A stretch of DNA of 64,000 bases, from assembly GCA_023954415.1 (NCBI GenBank), contig JAMLIB010000002.1, forward strand, positions 62,001 through 126,000, given 5' to 3'. The notes beneath the pieces are model-generated. The model searched no databases, was not told where the DNA came from, and worked only from the letters and a program-made list of their open reading frames with translations. Below, in pieces: positions 54,215 to 63,309 of this stretch. The position numbers and the translations under genes were made by a program. The stretch is from Trueperaceae bacterium. GTDB lineage: Bacteria > Deinococcota > Deinococci > Deinococcales > Trueperaceae. The number at the start of each line of letters is the position of its first letter. Within the stretch, counting starts at the first letter, position 1.

Positions 54215-55870
54215 TCATCTGTCTTCCGATCCGGTGCGTCCGTACGCACCGCTGGTTCCGAACGGTAGGTCTCGCGGCAGCCGGCGGATCTCGTCCGGCC
54301 ACTCGAGCGGGATGGCGAAGGTCGCCTGCAGGACGTCCTGGAACTCCCGTAAGCGCCTCGGCTCGTTGCGGACCTGCCTAGGGACTCGACCGCGCTCGAG
54401 GCAGAACGCCGCCAGGGCGCCCGCCACCTCGCCCACGTTCCACTCGACCGGGTGCAACCGATAGCAACCGTTCGTGACGTGCGTGGTGCCGATGTTCTTG
54501 GCGGCGGGCAATAGGTTCTCCACCCGCTGCGGTATCAGCGACCCGAGGGGTAGCTGGAACGGGTAGTTGCTGATATCGACGAAGTTGCGGCCCCGCGTGC
54601 TGGGGTGAAGGTCGATCCGGTAAGAGCCGGTGCCCACGCTGTCGTCGAACACGGCCGCCCCCCCGAACGACTCCCGGCACGCCTTGCTCACGTGCTGCTC
54701 CAGGACGGTGAACTCCGCGCGGATCCTGCGCGACTCGCGTACGTACGCCTGAAGGGCCAGCCCGTCATGCGACCCGCTCACGTCCGCCCTGAGCTTGAGC
54801 CCCGGGTAGCCCGTGCCGCCGTCCAGGCGCGGGGCCTCGGTCTGCATCCAGTACAGCATCGAGAGGCTCAGCTGCTTGGCCCCGTCCAGGTTCTTGGCGC
54901 GCTCCTCCAGGGCCACGCCCGTGAGCGGCCCGAGCGTGTAGTCGAGCTGGGGCCAGTTCGCGACCGTGACGTCGCTGGCGAACTCGCCGTCCGGGTAGTA
55001 GCCGCGGTACAGGATGCGGCGAAAGTGCCACAAGTCGTTGATGTTGGGAGCATCCGTACTGCCGACGAAGATGGGCCGCGTCTGCGGCTCGAGCGTGATG
55101 GGGTGAACGACCGTCCAGCTGAGCTGCGCCTCCGGCCAGCCGGGTATGTGATGCTCGCGCCAGAAGGCGTAGTCCTGCGGCCGCACGATGACGTGGTCAT
55201 CGCCCGGGTAGTAGCTCAAGGGGAAGCACCAGCTGTGGGACTGCTGGTTCAGGGGGTCCGCCTCGGCGAGGGCATGGGGCTCGCCCGTCTCCCCTTGCCC
55301 TTCCGCGCCGACGACGTGCTCGATACCGCCAAGCTCCAGCAGGTCGCCCAACTCGGTGGCGTCGAGGAAGTACTGCGCCACCACGGACGTCCTCTCGCCG
55401 CTCCGCACATCCTCCACGACGACGGCGGCCACGCGGTCGCCGTCCATCTCGACCGCGACGGGGCGCGCGCGCTTCTCCACCGCCAAGCGCCCGGCCGCCC
55501 GGTAGGGCGCGAGCAGCTCGTCGATGACCGCCACGGCGACGCGTGGCTCGGCGCACAGCTCGCTCACGAACCCCATGCCGGGGTTGAGGCGCTCCTGGCC
55601 CCTGGCAGCCTCGGTGAGCGGATAGTTGCGTCGATAGTAGTCGCGCACGCGCCGCCTCAACTCCCGGTAGCGCCCCGTCGAGCCCATGCTGTCTATCCAC
55701 GGGTGCTCGTCCGGCGGGACGATCTGGGTGGTCAGCTGCCCGCCGAGCCAACACGTCTCCTCCGTCAGCAGGACCCGCGCGCCCAGCCGAGCGGCGGCCA
55801 GCGCAGCCGCGACGCCGCCCAGCCCTCCACCTATCACCGCCACGTCTACTGCCAGCTCCCTCGGCAGCAC
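54215..55870 (-). CDS. FAD-dependent oxidoreductase (FAD_oxidored type)
   Basis: A GTG at 55870, just after the LacI stop, gives 551 residues; longer readings overlap the regulator. The dinucleotide-binding motif is VDVAVIGGGLGGVAAALAAARLGARVLLTEE with a conserved CWLGGQLTTQ. Further conserved parts are YFLDATELGDLLEL, a region rich in His/Trp (NQQSHSWCFPLSYYP) and, near the end, LLPAAKNIGTTHVTNGCYRLHPVEWNVGEVAGALA. This type is found beside sugar ABC transporters and DUF4127 genes. The substrate is unknown; a sugar or its derivative is inferred. Confidence 0.85.
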   Translation of the reverse strand: MLPRELAVDVAVIGGGLGGVAAALAAARLGARVLLTEETCWLGGQLTTQIVPPDEHPWIDSMGSTGRYRELRRRVRDYYRRNYPLTEAARGQERLNPGMGFVSELCAEPRVAVAVIDELLAPYRAAGRLAVEKRARPVAVEMDGDRVAAVVVEDVRSGERTSVVAQYFLDATELGDLLELGGIEHVVGAEGQGETGEPHALAEADPLNQQSHSWCFPLSYYPGDDHVIVRPQDYAFWREHHIPGWPEAQLSWTVVHPITLEPQTRPIFVGSTDAPNINDLWHFRRILYRGYYPDGEFASDVTVANWPQLDYTLGPLTGVALEERAKNLDGAKQLSLSMLYWMQTEAPRLDGGTGYPGLKLRADVSGSHDGLALQAYVRESRRIRAEFTVLEQHVSKACRESFGGAAVFDDSVGTGSYRIDLHPSTRGRNFVDISNYPFQLPLGSLIPQRVENLLPAAKNIGTTHVTNGCYRLHPVEWNVGEVAGALAAFCLERGRVPRQVRNEPRRLREFQDVLQATFAIPLEWPDEIRRLPRDLPFGTSGAYGRTGSEDR

Positions 55871-55872
55871 GG

Positions 55873-57012
55873 CTACCTGCCCCCGAGGCGAGCCGGCGCC
55901 GGGCCGGCAGTGCCGCCGGGCACGAGAGCGCAGCCGAGCACGATCTGCCGAGACGCCTCGCCCGGAGCCGTGCCACCGACCGCGGCGGCGTCCGAGCCCG
56001 GCCCGGAGGGCCTCGCGGCTAGGAGCGAGGCCAACAGCCTCACTGCCTGCCTGCCCATCGCCTCTCGGGGGATGCGGAACATGGTCCACGGGACGTCCGC
56101 CTCGACATGCTCGAGTGCGTCACCCAAGAGCGCCACCGAAACGTCCCCCGGAACGTCGAGCCCTTTCGCGGACGCCACCTCGAGTAGCCGCGTCGCCACC
56201 ATGTCGTCCTCGACCACGAAGGCGGTGACGCCAGCGCCAAGCCACGCCTCCAGCTGTTCGCCGCTGATCTCGTCCGGCTGGATGCGGCGTTGCCGGGCCG
56301 GGTCGTCCGGCAGCCCGAGCGCGGCAAGGGCCCGCGCGTAGCCGAGGCGCCGGTCCAGGTTCGCCTCGTGGTCGCCGAGTGAGCCAACGTACAGGAAGCT
56401 CCGATGCCCTAGGCCAGCCAGGTGCTCGACGACTTGGGCCGTGGCCGAGACGTAATCGGCCCCGACGTACGGCACGGAGACGCCGTCGATGACGCGGCGG
56501 CCCAGGTACACGAACGGGTAGCGCTGCTCGATGAGCCGACTCACCTCCGACCTGTCCTCCTCGCGGCCGAGCAGTATGGAGCCGTCGGCGAGGGCCAGCC
56601 TGTTGACCCCGCCGCGGAATATCTGCCTCTGCCTCCTCCCCGGGTCGCTCCGGGCGCTGGTGAAGAGGAGGAGGTCGTAGCTCAGGTCCTCGGCCTCCTG
56701 CTCGATGCCGATCAGGAACGGATGGTAGAAGTTCTTCTGCGTCAAGGGGAAGATGGGTTCGAACGTGAACACGCCGAGGATCTGGTTGCGACCGCGCGCC
56801 AGGCGCTGCGCCACGGGGTTCGGCGAATAGCCCAGCTCGCGTGCGGCCTCCCGCACGCGGTCGGCCGTCTCCGCGCTCGCCCTGATGGTGCTCGCCGCGC
56901 GGTTGTTGAGGATGGTCGACGCCACGGCGATGGAGACCCCTGCGCGCTTCGCGACGTCGACGAGCCGCACCCGCGCTCGCGGCCCGCGCGGGTCGCTCAG
57001 CGGCTCAGCCAC
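55873..57012 (-). CDS. LacI-family transcriptional regulator
   Basis: A 379-residue repressor. VRLVDVAKRAGVSIAVASTILNNRAASTIRASAETADRVREAARELGYSPNPVAQRLARGR is the LacI helix-turn-helix and hinge. A periplasmic-binding-like domain follows (ILGVFTFEP, YVGADYVSATAQVVEHLAGLGHRSFLYVGS, VSVALLGD). The last 60 residues are less conserved. The gene sits inside the sugar operon and most likely controls it through the operator AAGCGCTT at 61747-61754. Confidence 0.92.
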   Translation of the reverse strand: MAEPLSDPRGPRARVRLVDVAKRAGVSIAVASTILNNRAASTIRASAETADRVREAARELGYSPNPVAQRLARGRNQILGVFTFEPIFPLTQKNFYHPFLIGIEQEAEDLSYDLLLFTSARSDPGRRQRQIFRGGVNRLALADGSILLGREEDRSEVSRLIEQRYPFVYLGRRVIDGVSVPYVGADYVSATAQVVEHLAGLGHRSFLYVGSLGDHEANLDRRLGYARALAALGLPDDPARQRRIQPDEISGEQLEAWLGAGVTAFVVEDDMVATRLLEVASAKGLDVPGDVSVALLGDALEHVEADVPWTMFRIPREAMGRQAVRLLASLLAARPSGPGSDAAAVGGTAPGEASRQIVLGCALVPGGTAGPAPARLGGR

Positions 57013-58483
57013 GGTCGCTTCCGAGCACCCGCGCCTCTATCGCCGGTTCGAACGTGCGCGGCCACGGGAGAGTGACCCTGAAAGCGAACCTCGCCGCGAC
57101 GCGAGGCTCGAGCGTACGCCTGGCCTCGGCAGCCAGCTCGGTGGCCACCTGCGCCCTCACCTCGTCCGCTCGCTCCGCCAGATCCCACGGGTTGACCCCC
57201 TCTCGCTCCAGACGGTCGTTGACCTTCGGCCTGACGATACCCTCGTACACGTAGTCGTCGAGAAGACGCTCGAGCAGGAGGCCGCGGTTCATCTCGCCCG
57301 CCGTGGGCTCGCCCCGCGAAGCCACGGCGAGGACGATCTGGGCCAACGCGGTTCCAAGTGAGTTGCACGCGGTGTTCCACGCCGAGTAGGCGCTGAGCCT
57401 GTCGAGCTCGATCCTCTCACTCAGCGCCGCCATCAGCGCCAGGTCGGCCTGGTTCGTAGTCGTGTCGACGAGCGCAACGGGAACGGCCTGGTCGACGAAA
57501 CGGGCGATCTCGTCGCAGAAGGCGGCGAGATCGGGAGGCTCGCCGTACGGCGTGTGGCCGGCAAGCACCGCGTCCGCCTCGCCGACGTCGTCCGTGAAGC
57601 GACCGCCGACGGCCGCGACGAAACTGGCGAGGTTCTCCCCGAACGGCCGGTCCTCGAAGGTAGGTACCTGGGAGGCGCCGTCGGGGGCCGAGTAGCGCAC
57701 CGCGAACTTCGGCTCCAAGCCCAGGTCCGTCGTTACGGAGCGCGCGAGTAGCGTGCACGCGCCCTCATCGGTGCCGTTCTGCAGGAAGACCCTTCCCTCC
57801 ACGCCCCGTTCCCGGGCCAGTCGACGGAGCGCGTCCTGCTCCTCCTTGTGGATCCCGTACTTGTCGCCTTCGGGGCCGACGTCCTCCATCAGGAGATGCA
57901 GCACGTCAACCGCGCCCGCGGCCACGAGCTCCACGGCGCGCAGGTTGACGGCATGCTTGCGCTTCCGAACGGCGCGGTACCGGTGGACGACCTCGGACGG
58001 GATCGCGCCGGCCACCCGTTCGTACTCGGCCGCGGTCGCGGCGTCGGGAGCGCTGCGGAGCTTGCCTTCTAGCGTCGTGAACCGGTGCAACAGCCGGTGA
58101 ACCCGCCGAGACTCCATGTCCCTGGCGGACAGGGACGTGCGGATGATGGTGTCGAAAGCCATGACCCGCAGGCCGGGGCGCTCTTCACGCAGGCGTTCGA
58201 GGTCGCTCAGGCGTTCCAGGGCTTCGCGCTCGTCGCTGGCCTCGGAGCGCGAGGCCAGCAGGCCGCCGCACGTGAGCATGTCGAGCGCGACGATGACGGT
58301 CCCCACGTCCTCGGGGAGCTCGAGCAGCCACCGCCCGCACTCGGCGGGCCGCCCGGGCGTGAAGAAGGTGCCGAGCATGTCGGACGGCGGCACCAGGAGC
58401 TCCCTGCCGACGAGCCGGGCCAGGCGGACGACGTACGCGAGGTTGTACGGCCGATCGTCTAGCGGGAGTAGCGCGGTCCTCAC
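57005..58483 (-). CDS. DUF4127-family protein
   Basis: The GTG at 58483 overlaps the permease stop by 4 bp and gives 492 residues (VRTALLPLDDRPYNLAYVVRLARLVG). LPLDDRP near the start, YGIHKEEQDAL, FLQNGTDEGACTLLAR and LVDTTTNQADLALM, then YSAWNTACNSLGTALAQ, are features of DUF4127 proteins. Function unknown, though the conserved Asp, His, Glu and Asn residues suggest an enzyme. It overlaps the LacI gene by 8 bp. Gene order puts it between sugar transport and oxidation steps. Confidence 0.85.
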   Translation of the reverse strand: MRTALLPLDDRPYNLAYVVRLARLVGRELLVPPSDMLGTFFTPGRPAECGRWLLELPEDVGTVIVALDMLTCGGLLASRSEASDEREALERLSDLERLREERPGLRVMAFDTIIRTSLSARDMESRRVHRLLHRFTTLEGKLRSAPDAATAAEYERVAGAIPSEVVHRYRAVRKRKHAVNLRAVELVAAGAVDVLHLLMEDVGPEGDKYGIHKEEQDALRRLARERGVEGRVFLQNGTDEGACTLLARSVTTDLGLEPKFAVRYSAPDGASQVPTFEDRPFGENLASFVAAVGGRFTDDVGEADAVLAGHTPYGEPPDLAAFCDEIARFVDQAVPVALVDTTTNQADLALMAALSERIELDRLSAYSAWNTACNSLGTALAQIVLAVASRGEPTAGEMNRGLLLERLLDDYVYEGIVRPKVNDRLEREGVNPWDLAERADEVRAQVATELAAEARRTLEPRVAARFAFRVTLPWPRTFEPAIEARVLGSDRG

Positions 58484-59295
58484 TTGGTCGCTCCCGTCGC
58501 GAGGCCGCGGATGAAGAGCCGCTGGTTGAAGAGGAAGACCAGGACGACGGGCAGCACGATGAGCACGGAGGCGGCGAACAGCGCGCCCCACTCGGAGCTG
58601 AACTGGGAGCGGAACACCGACAGCCCGATCTGGGCCGTGCGCATCCGGTCGGTGGTCGTGACGACGAGCGGCCAGAAGAAGTCGTCCCACGCGGTGACGA
58701 AAGAGAAGATCGCGATGGTCGCCACGATCGGCAGCGAGATAGGCAGGTAGAGGCTCGTGAAGACGCGCATCTCGCTCGCACCGTCTATGCGCCCGGAGTC
58801 GCGGATCTCCGCCGGCAGGTCCAGGAAGAACTGCCGCGCGAGGAAGATAGTGAACGTGAGCACCAAGTGCGGTAGCGCGATGCCGAAGTAGGTGTTGAGC
58901 AGGCCCGTGCCGCCGGCCCCCATGAGGTCGTTGCCGCCGATGAGCGGGAAGTTACGGGCCAGGATGAACAGCGGGATGGTGGTCACGTGCGAGGGGATCA
59001 TCATGGTGCCGAGCACGACGAGGAACGCAGCGTCCTTGCCTGGGATCGGGAGGCGCGCGAAAGCGTACCCGCATGGCAACGCGATGAGCAGGTTGGAGAC
59101 GACCACCACGACCGCGACGATCGTCGAGTTGAGGAAGTACCTCGGGAAGTTCGTGCCCTCCAGCACCCTCGCGTAATGTTCGAACGTCACGGACGACGGG
59201 AACAGCCTCGGCGGCCACGCGAAGATGTCGGAGAACGGCTTTATCGAGCTCATCACCATCCATAGGAGCGGGATGCTCACCAGTGCGGCTGTCAC
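58480..59295 (-). CDS. Sugar ABC transporter permease (MalG-like)
   Basis: A 271-residue permease with six membrane segments (MTAALVSIPLLWMVMSSIKPFSDI, YFLNSTIVAVVVVVSNLLIALPCGYAFAR, and so on), and the EAA loop as EIRDSGRIDGASEMRVFTSLYLPIS. The assigned GTG cuts the first helix short. The frame stays open 13 codons further to a CTG at 59334 (LSRARFACNLGIIV), which follows GGAGGAG and restores a typical N-terminus. The true start may be that codon. The other permease gene ends 131 bp upstream of the GTG. Confidence 0.88.
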   Translation of the reverse strand: MTAALVSIPLLWMVMSSIKPFSDIFAWPPRLFPSSVTFEHYARVLEGTNFPRYFLNSTIVAVVVVVSNLLIALPCGYAFARLPIPGKDAAFLVVLGTMMIPSHVTTIPLFILARNFPLIGGNDLMGAGGTGLLNTYFGIALPHLVLTFTIFLARQFFLDLPAEIRDSGRIDGASEMRVFTSLYLPISLPIVATIAIFSFVTAWDDFFWPLVVTTTDRMRTAQIGLSVFRSQFSSEWGALFAASVLIVLPVVLVFLFNQRLFIRGLATGATK

Positions 59296-59425
59296 GATGA
59301 TGCCTAGGTTGCAGGCGAAGCGGGCGCGGCTCAGGGTCTCCTCCCGGTGGTCCGGAGCTCCGAGCCCCGGGGCACGCCGTCATGCGAGCTATCGGCTTCC
59401 CGGCAAGGCTGCTCGCTCGAGCGCA

Positions 59426-60343
59426 TCAGGTCATCCCCTTGCGGGCCAGCGCGAAGCTGCCGAACGAGAGCGCGAAGATGACGACGAAGAGCACGAAGCT
59501 CGTCGCGCAGGCGAGCCCGAGCTGTCCGTACTCGAACGCCTGCCGGTAGATCAGGAAGCCGACCGTGGTCGTCGACCCGAGGGGGCCGCCGGAAGTGAGG
59601 ATGTAGATCTCCGCGAACGTCTGCAACGTGCTGATGAGCCCGACTATCACTATGTACGCGGTGATGGGCCGCAGGAGCGGAAGGAGTATCTGCCGGAACA
59701 GCTGGAACGCCGAGGCGCCGTCCACCTTCGCCGCTTCGATCACCTCGCGGGGGACGCCCTGGAGAGCCGCGCGATAGATCACCGTGTTCCAACCGGCGCC
59801 GCGCCAGACCCGCATGATCACGAGGCTGGGAAGAGCCCAGGCGACCGTGTTCAGCCAGCCGACGTTGGATAGCCCGAAGGCGTTCAGGATCTGGTTCAGC
59901 AGCCCGAAGTCGCGGTCGTAGAGGAGCAGCCAGACGACGCTGACTGCGGCCACGCTCGTCACGATCGGCAGGAAGAGCACGACCTGCAGCCACCGCAACG
60001 CCCGCGACGCCCCTTCGAGCAGGAGCGCGAGGGCTAGGGAGATGACGACGTTCAGGACGATGACGGCCGCGGAGAAGCGCACCGTGACCCACAAGGCGTT
60101 CTGGAACTCGCGCGAGAAGATCATCGCCCGGTAGTTCTGCAGCCCGACCCATCTGGGCGCGCCCCTGTTGAGCGGCGAGTAGTCGGTGAAGGACACGTAC
60201 AGGGCGTAGATCACGGGCAGCAGTTGCGTCAGGACGATGTAGACGAGTGCCGGGAGGACGAAGAGCAGGCCGGCCCTGGCGGGCGCGGACAGCTTCGACC
60301 TGCCGCGGTTCGCCGCTGACCGACCTGCTCCTCCGGCTATCAC
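59426..60343 (-). CDS. Sugar ABC transporter permease (MalF-like)
   Basis: The GTG at 60343 overlaps the binding-protein stop by 4 bp and gives 305 residues. ARAGLLFVLPALVYIVLTQLLPVIYALYVSFTDYSPL is the usual first helix. YRAMIFSREFQNALWVTVRFS and the EAA loop EVIEAAKVDGASAFQLFRQILLPLLRP identify a MalF/UgpA-type permease. It works with the MalG-like permease; the ATPase subunit is not in the cluster and is presumably shared. Confidence 0.92.
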   Translation of the reverse strand: MIAGGAGRSAANRGRSKLSAPARAGLLFVLPALVYIVLTQLLPVIYALYVSFTDYSPLNRGAPRWVGLQNYRAMIFSREFQNALWVTVRFSAAVIVLNVVISLALALLLEGASRALRWLQVVLFLPIVTSVAAVSVVWLLLYDRDFGLLNQILNAFGLSNVGWLNTVAWALPSLVIMRVWRGAGWNTVIYRAALQGVPREVIEAAKVDGASAFQLFRQILLPLLRPITAYIVIVGLISTLQTFAEIYILTSGGPLGSTTTVGFLIYRQAFEYGQLGLACATSFVLFVVIFALSFGSFALARKGMT

Positions 60344-61584
60344 GGGTTCAGCAACGCTTCGATCTCTTGCTGCGTGGCCTTGGCCGCCGCCTCGGCGGTC
60401 TCCCGTCCGTAGACGGCAGCCTCGAGGTGTGCCGCCGTGATGTCGCGGGCCTGGACCCAGACGGCGACGTTGGGGTTGCCGTGCGCGAACCGCAGGTTGT
60501 CCGAGTAGGCCTTGAGAGCCGGCGAAGAGGCCAGGAAGTCGGCGTCGGCGAGGCTGGAGCGGGGCGGCAGGGAGCCGGCAGCGCTGTTGAAGGCTTCCAG
60601 CCACTCGGGGCTGAGGGCGAAGCTGATGTACTGCCAGGCCTGGTCCTTATGGCCGCTGTCCTGGGAGATGAAGAAGCCGGCGAACGAGTAGAAGGCGGCC
60701 TGCTCGACGTCCTTGGTCGGGGGCGCCACCGCGAGCAGTTCGAAGACGTCCGGGTTGGTGGTGCGTAGCCCGGAGACCATCTCCATGGAGCCGAACATCA
60801 TGGCCGCTTGGCCGGTGACGAGCGGGTTGACGGGGCTGGCGCCGGGGTTCTCCCCCAGGCGCGTGACACCCGTGTCCGGGTCGAAGAGCGCCTGCATGAA
60901 CGCTATGGCCTTGACGGCCGCTGGGCTGTCGAACGCGACCTCTGTGCCATCGGCGCTGAACCAGGAGCCACCCGCTTGCCAGAGGAGGGAGGAGAACGGT
61001 TGCTGGATGGCCGTGCCGCTCGAGCCTATCAGGAGACCCGTGCGCCTGATCTGGCCGCTCGCGTCCCTGACGGTGAGCTTGCGAGCCGCGTCAAGGAGCT
61101 CCTCCCAGGTGGTCGGGGGCGCGTTGGGATCGAGGCCGGCCTCTTCCCAGAGGTCCGTGCGGTAGACGAGCAGGTTGCCCGACCCGTAGACGGGGGCCAG
61201 GTAGTGCTTGCCGTCCACGGCGCCCTGTTCGAAGGTCGGTCCGAAGTCCTCGACATCGAACCCGGTGAGGTACTCGTCGAGTGGCGCTAGGCGATCAGCG
61301 GCGACGAGCCCGGCGGTGGCTGCCTGGCCGTGCATGAAGACGTCCGGCACCATGCCCGTCGCGAAGGCGGTATTGAGTTTGGCGGTCAGGTCGCCCCAAG
61401 GGATGAACTCGACCGTCACGTCCACGTCGGGGTTCGCCGCCTCGAAGGCCGGCACGAGCTCGTTGTTGACGAGGTCCATCTGATCCTGGAAGTTCCCCGC
61501 GTACCAGACGGTCAAGCTCTGTTGTGCGAGCGCCGTCGCGCCAATACAAGCGATCACCAAGGCGGTTCTAAGAACAGATCTCAC
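60340..61584 (-). CDS. Sugar ABC solute-binding protein (family 1)
   Basis: A 414-residue secreted binding protein. The signal peptide is LRTALVIACIGATALAQ. The family 1 body has LTVWYAGNFQDQMDLVNNELVPAFEAANPDVDVTVEFIPWGDL, DVFMHGQAATAGLVAADRLAPLDEYL, LLVYRTDLWEEAGLDPNAPPTTWEELLDAARKL and AAMMFGSMEMV. It is the first gene of the sugar operon and stands behind the promoter and LacI-type operator at 61747-61800. Confidence 0.93.
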   Translation of the reverse strand: MRSVLRTALVIACIGATALAQQSLTVWYAGNFQDQMDLVNNELVPAFEAANPDVDVTVEFIPWGDLTAKLNTAFATGMVPDVFMHGQAATAGLVAADRLAPLDEYLTGFDVEDFGPTFEQGAVDGKHYLAPVYGSGNLLVYRTDLWEEAGLDPNAPPTTWEELLDAARKLTVRDASGQIRRTGLLIGSSGTAIQQPFSSLLWQAGGSWFSADGTEVAFDSPAAVKAIAFMQALFDPDTGVTRLGENPGASPVNPLVTGQAAMMFGSMEMVSGLRTTNPDVFELLAVAPPTKDVEQAAFYSFAGFFISQDSGHKDQAWQYISFALSPEWLEAFNSAAGSLPPRSSLADADFLASSPALKAYSDNLRFAHGNPNVAVWVQARDITAAHLEAAVYGRETAEAAAKATQQEIEALLNP

Positions 61585-61746
61585 GGTGGTACTCCTAGTC
61601 GTTCGGCGAGGGGACGGAGCCGCCGACCCGCATCGTGCAAGGTCCTAGGCTCTCCTGTGTGCCCGGCGGTCCGGATGACCGGCGCGCGTCTTTAGGCGAG
61701 AGATGGTCCCTCCTTCCGTTGGGTCACGACCGAGCGAGATCAGATA

Positions 61747-61800
61747 AAGCGCTTAATTAGCGTTGGGCTATAGGCTAGACGAAGCGCGTCCTCTCGTCAA
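61747..61800 (-). promoter_or_regulatory. Promoter and LacI-type operator of the sugar operon
   Basis: On the minus strand TTGACG (plus 61795-61800) is followed after 17 bp by TAGCCT (plus 61772-61777). AAGCGCTT at 61747-61754 within TAAAGCGCTTAA lies about 20 bp downstream of the -10 box. It has the central CG dyad typical of LacI-family operators. Binding there would block transcription of the 61.6 to 51.6 kb gene set, which includes a LacI gene. Confidence 0.65.
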
Positions 61801-61854
61801 GCCCACCGGCAAGCTGTCGTGGAAGATCGCGCGAGCACGGCCCACGAGACGAGA

Positions 61855-61887
61855 CCGCCCTCACCCCGTTACCCGGGGCGAGGGCGG
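61855..61887. terminator. Strong hairpin downstream of the lipoprotein gene
   Basis: CCGCCCTC and CCCCG pair with CGGGG and GAGGGCGG, with one mismatch (A63/C79) and loop TTACC. The 13 paired bases are mostly G-C. It lies 31 bp after the stop of the minus-strand lipoprotein gene and probably ends its transcript. Confidence 0.7.
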
Positions 61888-61917
61888 CGAACGAAGCCTG
61901 GTTCGGCGGACGTCAGC

Positions 61918-62655
61918 TCAGACTGGGCCGACCAGGTTGAAGTACAGCTCCTCCGTGTCGTCGTTCCCGAACACGACGCCGGTCACGTCACCCGTGTCCG
62001 GGTCGTGTTGGAAGGACAGCGCTACCTGGTTCCAGCCGGCCGTCAGGTCGAGCTCGACCGTGAGCGGGGTGCTATCGAAGCTGCACGTTGCCGCGCCGGA
62101 CGTCACGCTCACGTCATCGGTGGCGAAGAGCCAGGTTACGATGGTGTAGTCGCTGATGTCGCCGGGGCCCTCGAAGTCCACGGGGGCCGTGGTGGCGATG
62201 CTGAAGCCAGAGCCCATGATCGACAGGAAGGCCACCCCGGGCAGGTTGATGAAGCCGGCCGTGTAGAGGTAGCTCACCCGCGCGGTGATCGAGTCAGCGG
62301 TCAACGGACACTCGATCAAGTCCTCCATCTCGGCGAGGTCGGCGGCAGGAGCCAGCACAGACGCCGGGATGTCCTCGGCAGCTGGCAGGGGCAGCTCGAA
62401 CGTGCCGTCGGCGGCGATCGCCGCCGGCTCGGAGGCGAACAGCCCGGGGATCACCTCCGTCATCGTCGCGGAGGTGAGCGCGCTGGGGTCGAGCATCACC
62501 ATGCTGGCGCCGAGGACCTTGAAGTCGGGGGTCGGGTAGTTGACCGTACCTGCCACCGACGGCACGGGTGGCGGCTCCTCGGTCCTTGGCGCCTGAGTGC
62601 ACGCTGCCAGGGCGACTACTACCCCCAACATGAGGACGGGAAGTGAACGCTTCAC
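61918..62655 (-). CDS. Lipoprotein of unknown function
   Basis: The GTG at 62655 has GGAGG eight bases upstream and gives 245 residues. KRSLPVLMLGVVVALAACTQ is a lipoprotein signal with lipobox LAAC. A proline-rich linker follows (EEPPPVPSVAG). The mature part is mainly beta, ending in WNQVALSFQHDPDTGDVTGVVFGN. No family is recognised. It is a single-gene unit ending in a strong hairpin. Confidence 0.7.
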   Translation of the reverse strand: MKRSLPVLMLGVVVALAACTQAPRTEEPPPVPSVAGTVNYPTPDFKVLGASMVMLDPSALTSATMTEVIPGLFASEPAAIAADGTFELPLPAAEDIPASVLAPAADLAEMEDLIECPLTADSITARVSYLYTAGFINLPGVAFLSIMGSGFSIATTAPVDFEGPGDISDYTIVTWLFATDDVSVTSGAATCSFDSTPLTVELDLTAGWNQVALSFQHDPDTGDVTGVVFGNDDTEELYFNLVGPV

Positions 62656-62866
62656 GGGTAGACCTCCTCTCGACCGCCCGGGGTTCCGGCGGCCGGTGAA
62701 CAGGTGACGGTTGCATACCTGGCTCGGCGAGATAGTGAACGGCTCCACACGACGGCCACCGCCTAAGCGGCAGGAATGACGAAGTGATGGTGCGGAGAAG
62801 CGCGTCCAGCACGACCGCCGCAACCGGCGCCCCCGATGCGAACGGGACAATGGTAACGTTTCACGA

Positions 62867-63295
62867 ATGGCCGAGAAGGCGAAGAACGACCTGGTCGCCC
62901 TCGCGAAGGCGCGGGGCGTGCGGCTCACGGGGCCGCGGCGGATCATCCTGGAGGTGCTCGGGGCCTCGGACGACCACCCCGACGCGCTGGAGCTCCACCG
63001 TCTCGTCGCCGCCGCCGACCCCGGCATCTCGCTCGCGACCGTCTACCGCACCGTCGGCCTCCTAGAAGAGAAGGGCGTGCTGGAGAAACACACGTTCACC
63101 GACGGGCGCGCCAGGTACGAGGCGACCCTCGGCGGGCACCACCATCACATGATCGACGTGGAGACTGGCGCGGTCATCGAGTTCGCCTCGGAGGAGTTCG
63201 AGCGGCTGCACGAGGAGATCGCGCGGCTGCACGGCTACGAGGTCGTCGACCACAAGCTCGAGCTGCACGTCAGGCGCCTGAGGAAGCGCACCTAG
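62867..63295 (+). CDS. Fur-family metal regulator without cysteines
   Basis: A 142-residue Fur-type protein. The winged helix (RLTGPRRIILEVLGASDDHPDALELHRLVAAADPGISLATVYRTVGLLEEKGVLEK) and the metal-site HHHHMIDVETGAVIEF, plus HKLELHVR, are all present. It contains no cysteine at all, so the structural zinc CxxC site of many Fur and Zur proteins is missing. A convergent ZnuB-type permease gene ends 14 bp away, so zinc or manganese sensing is plausible, but iron sensing is also possible. Confidence 0.88.
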   Translation: MAEKAKNDLVALAKARGVRLTGPRRIILEVLGASDDHPDALELHRLVAAADPGISLATVYRTVGLLEEKGVLEKHTFTDGRARYEATLGGHHHHMIDVETGAVIEFASEEFERLHEEIARLHGYEVVDHKLELHVRRLRKRT

Positions 63296-63309
63296 GCCGG
63301 CCCGGCGCC

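Noticed and set aside
54605-56341. Plus-strand open frame of 578 codons
   Set aside because: It is the antisense shadow of the FAD-dependent oxidoreductase and LacI genes, with Arg/Val/Gly-rich composition typical of high-GC shadows.
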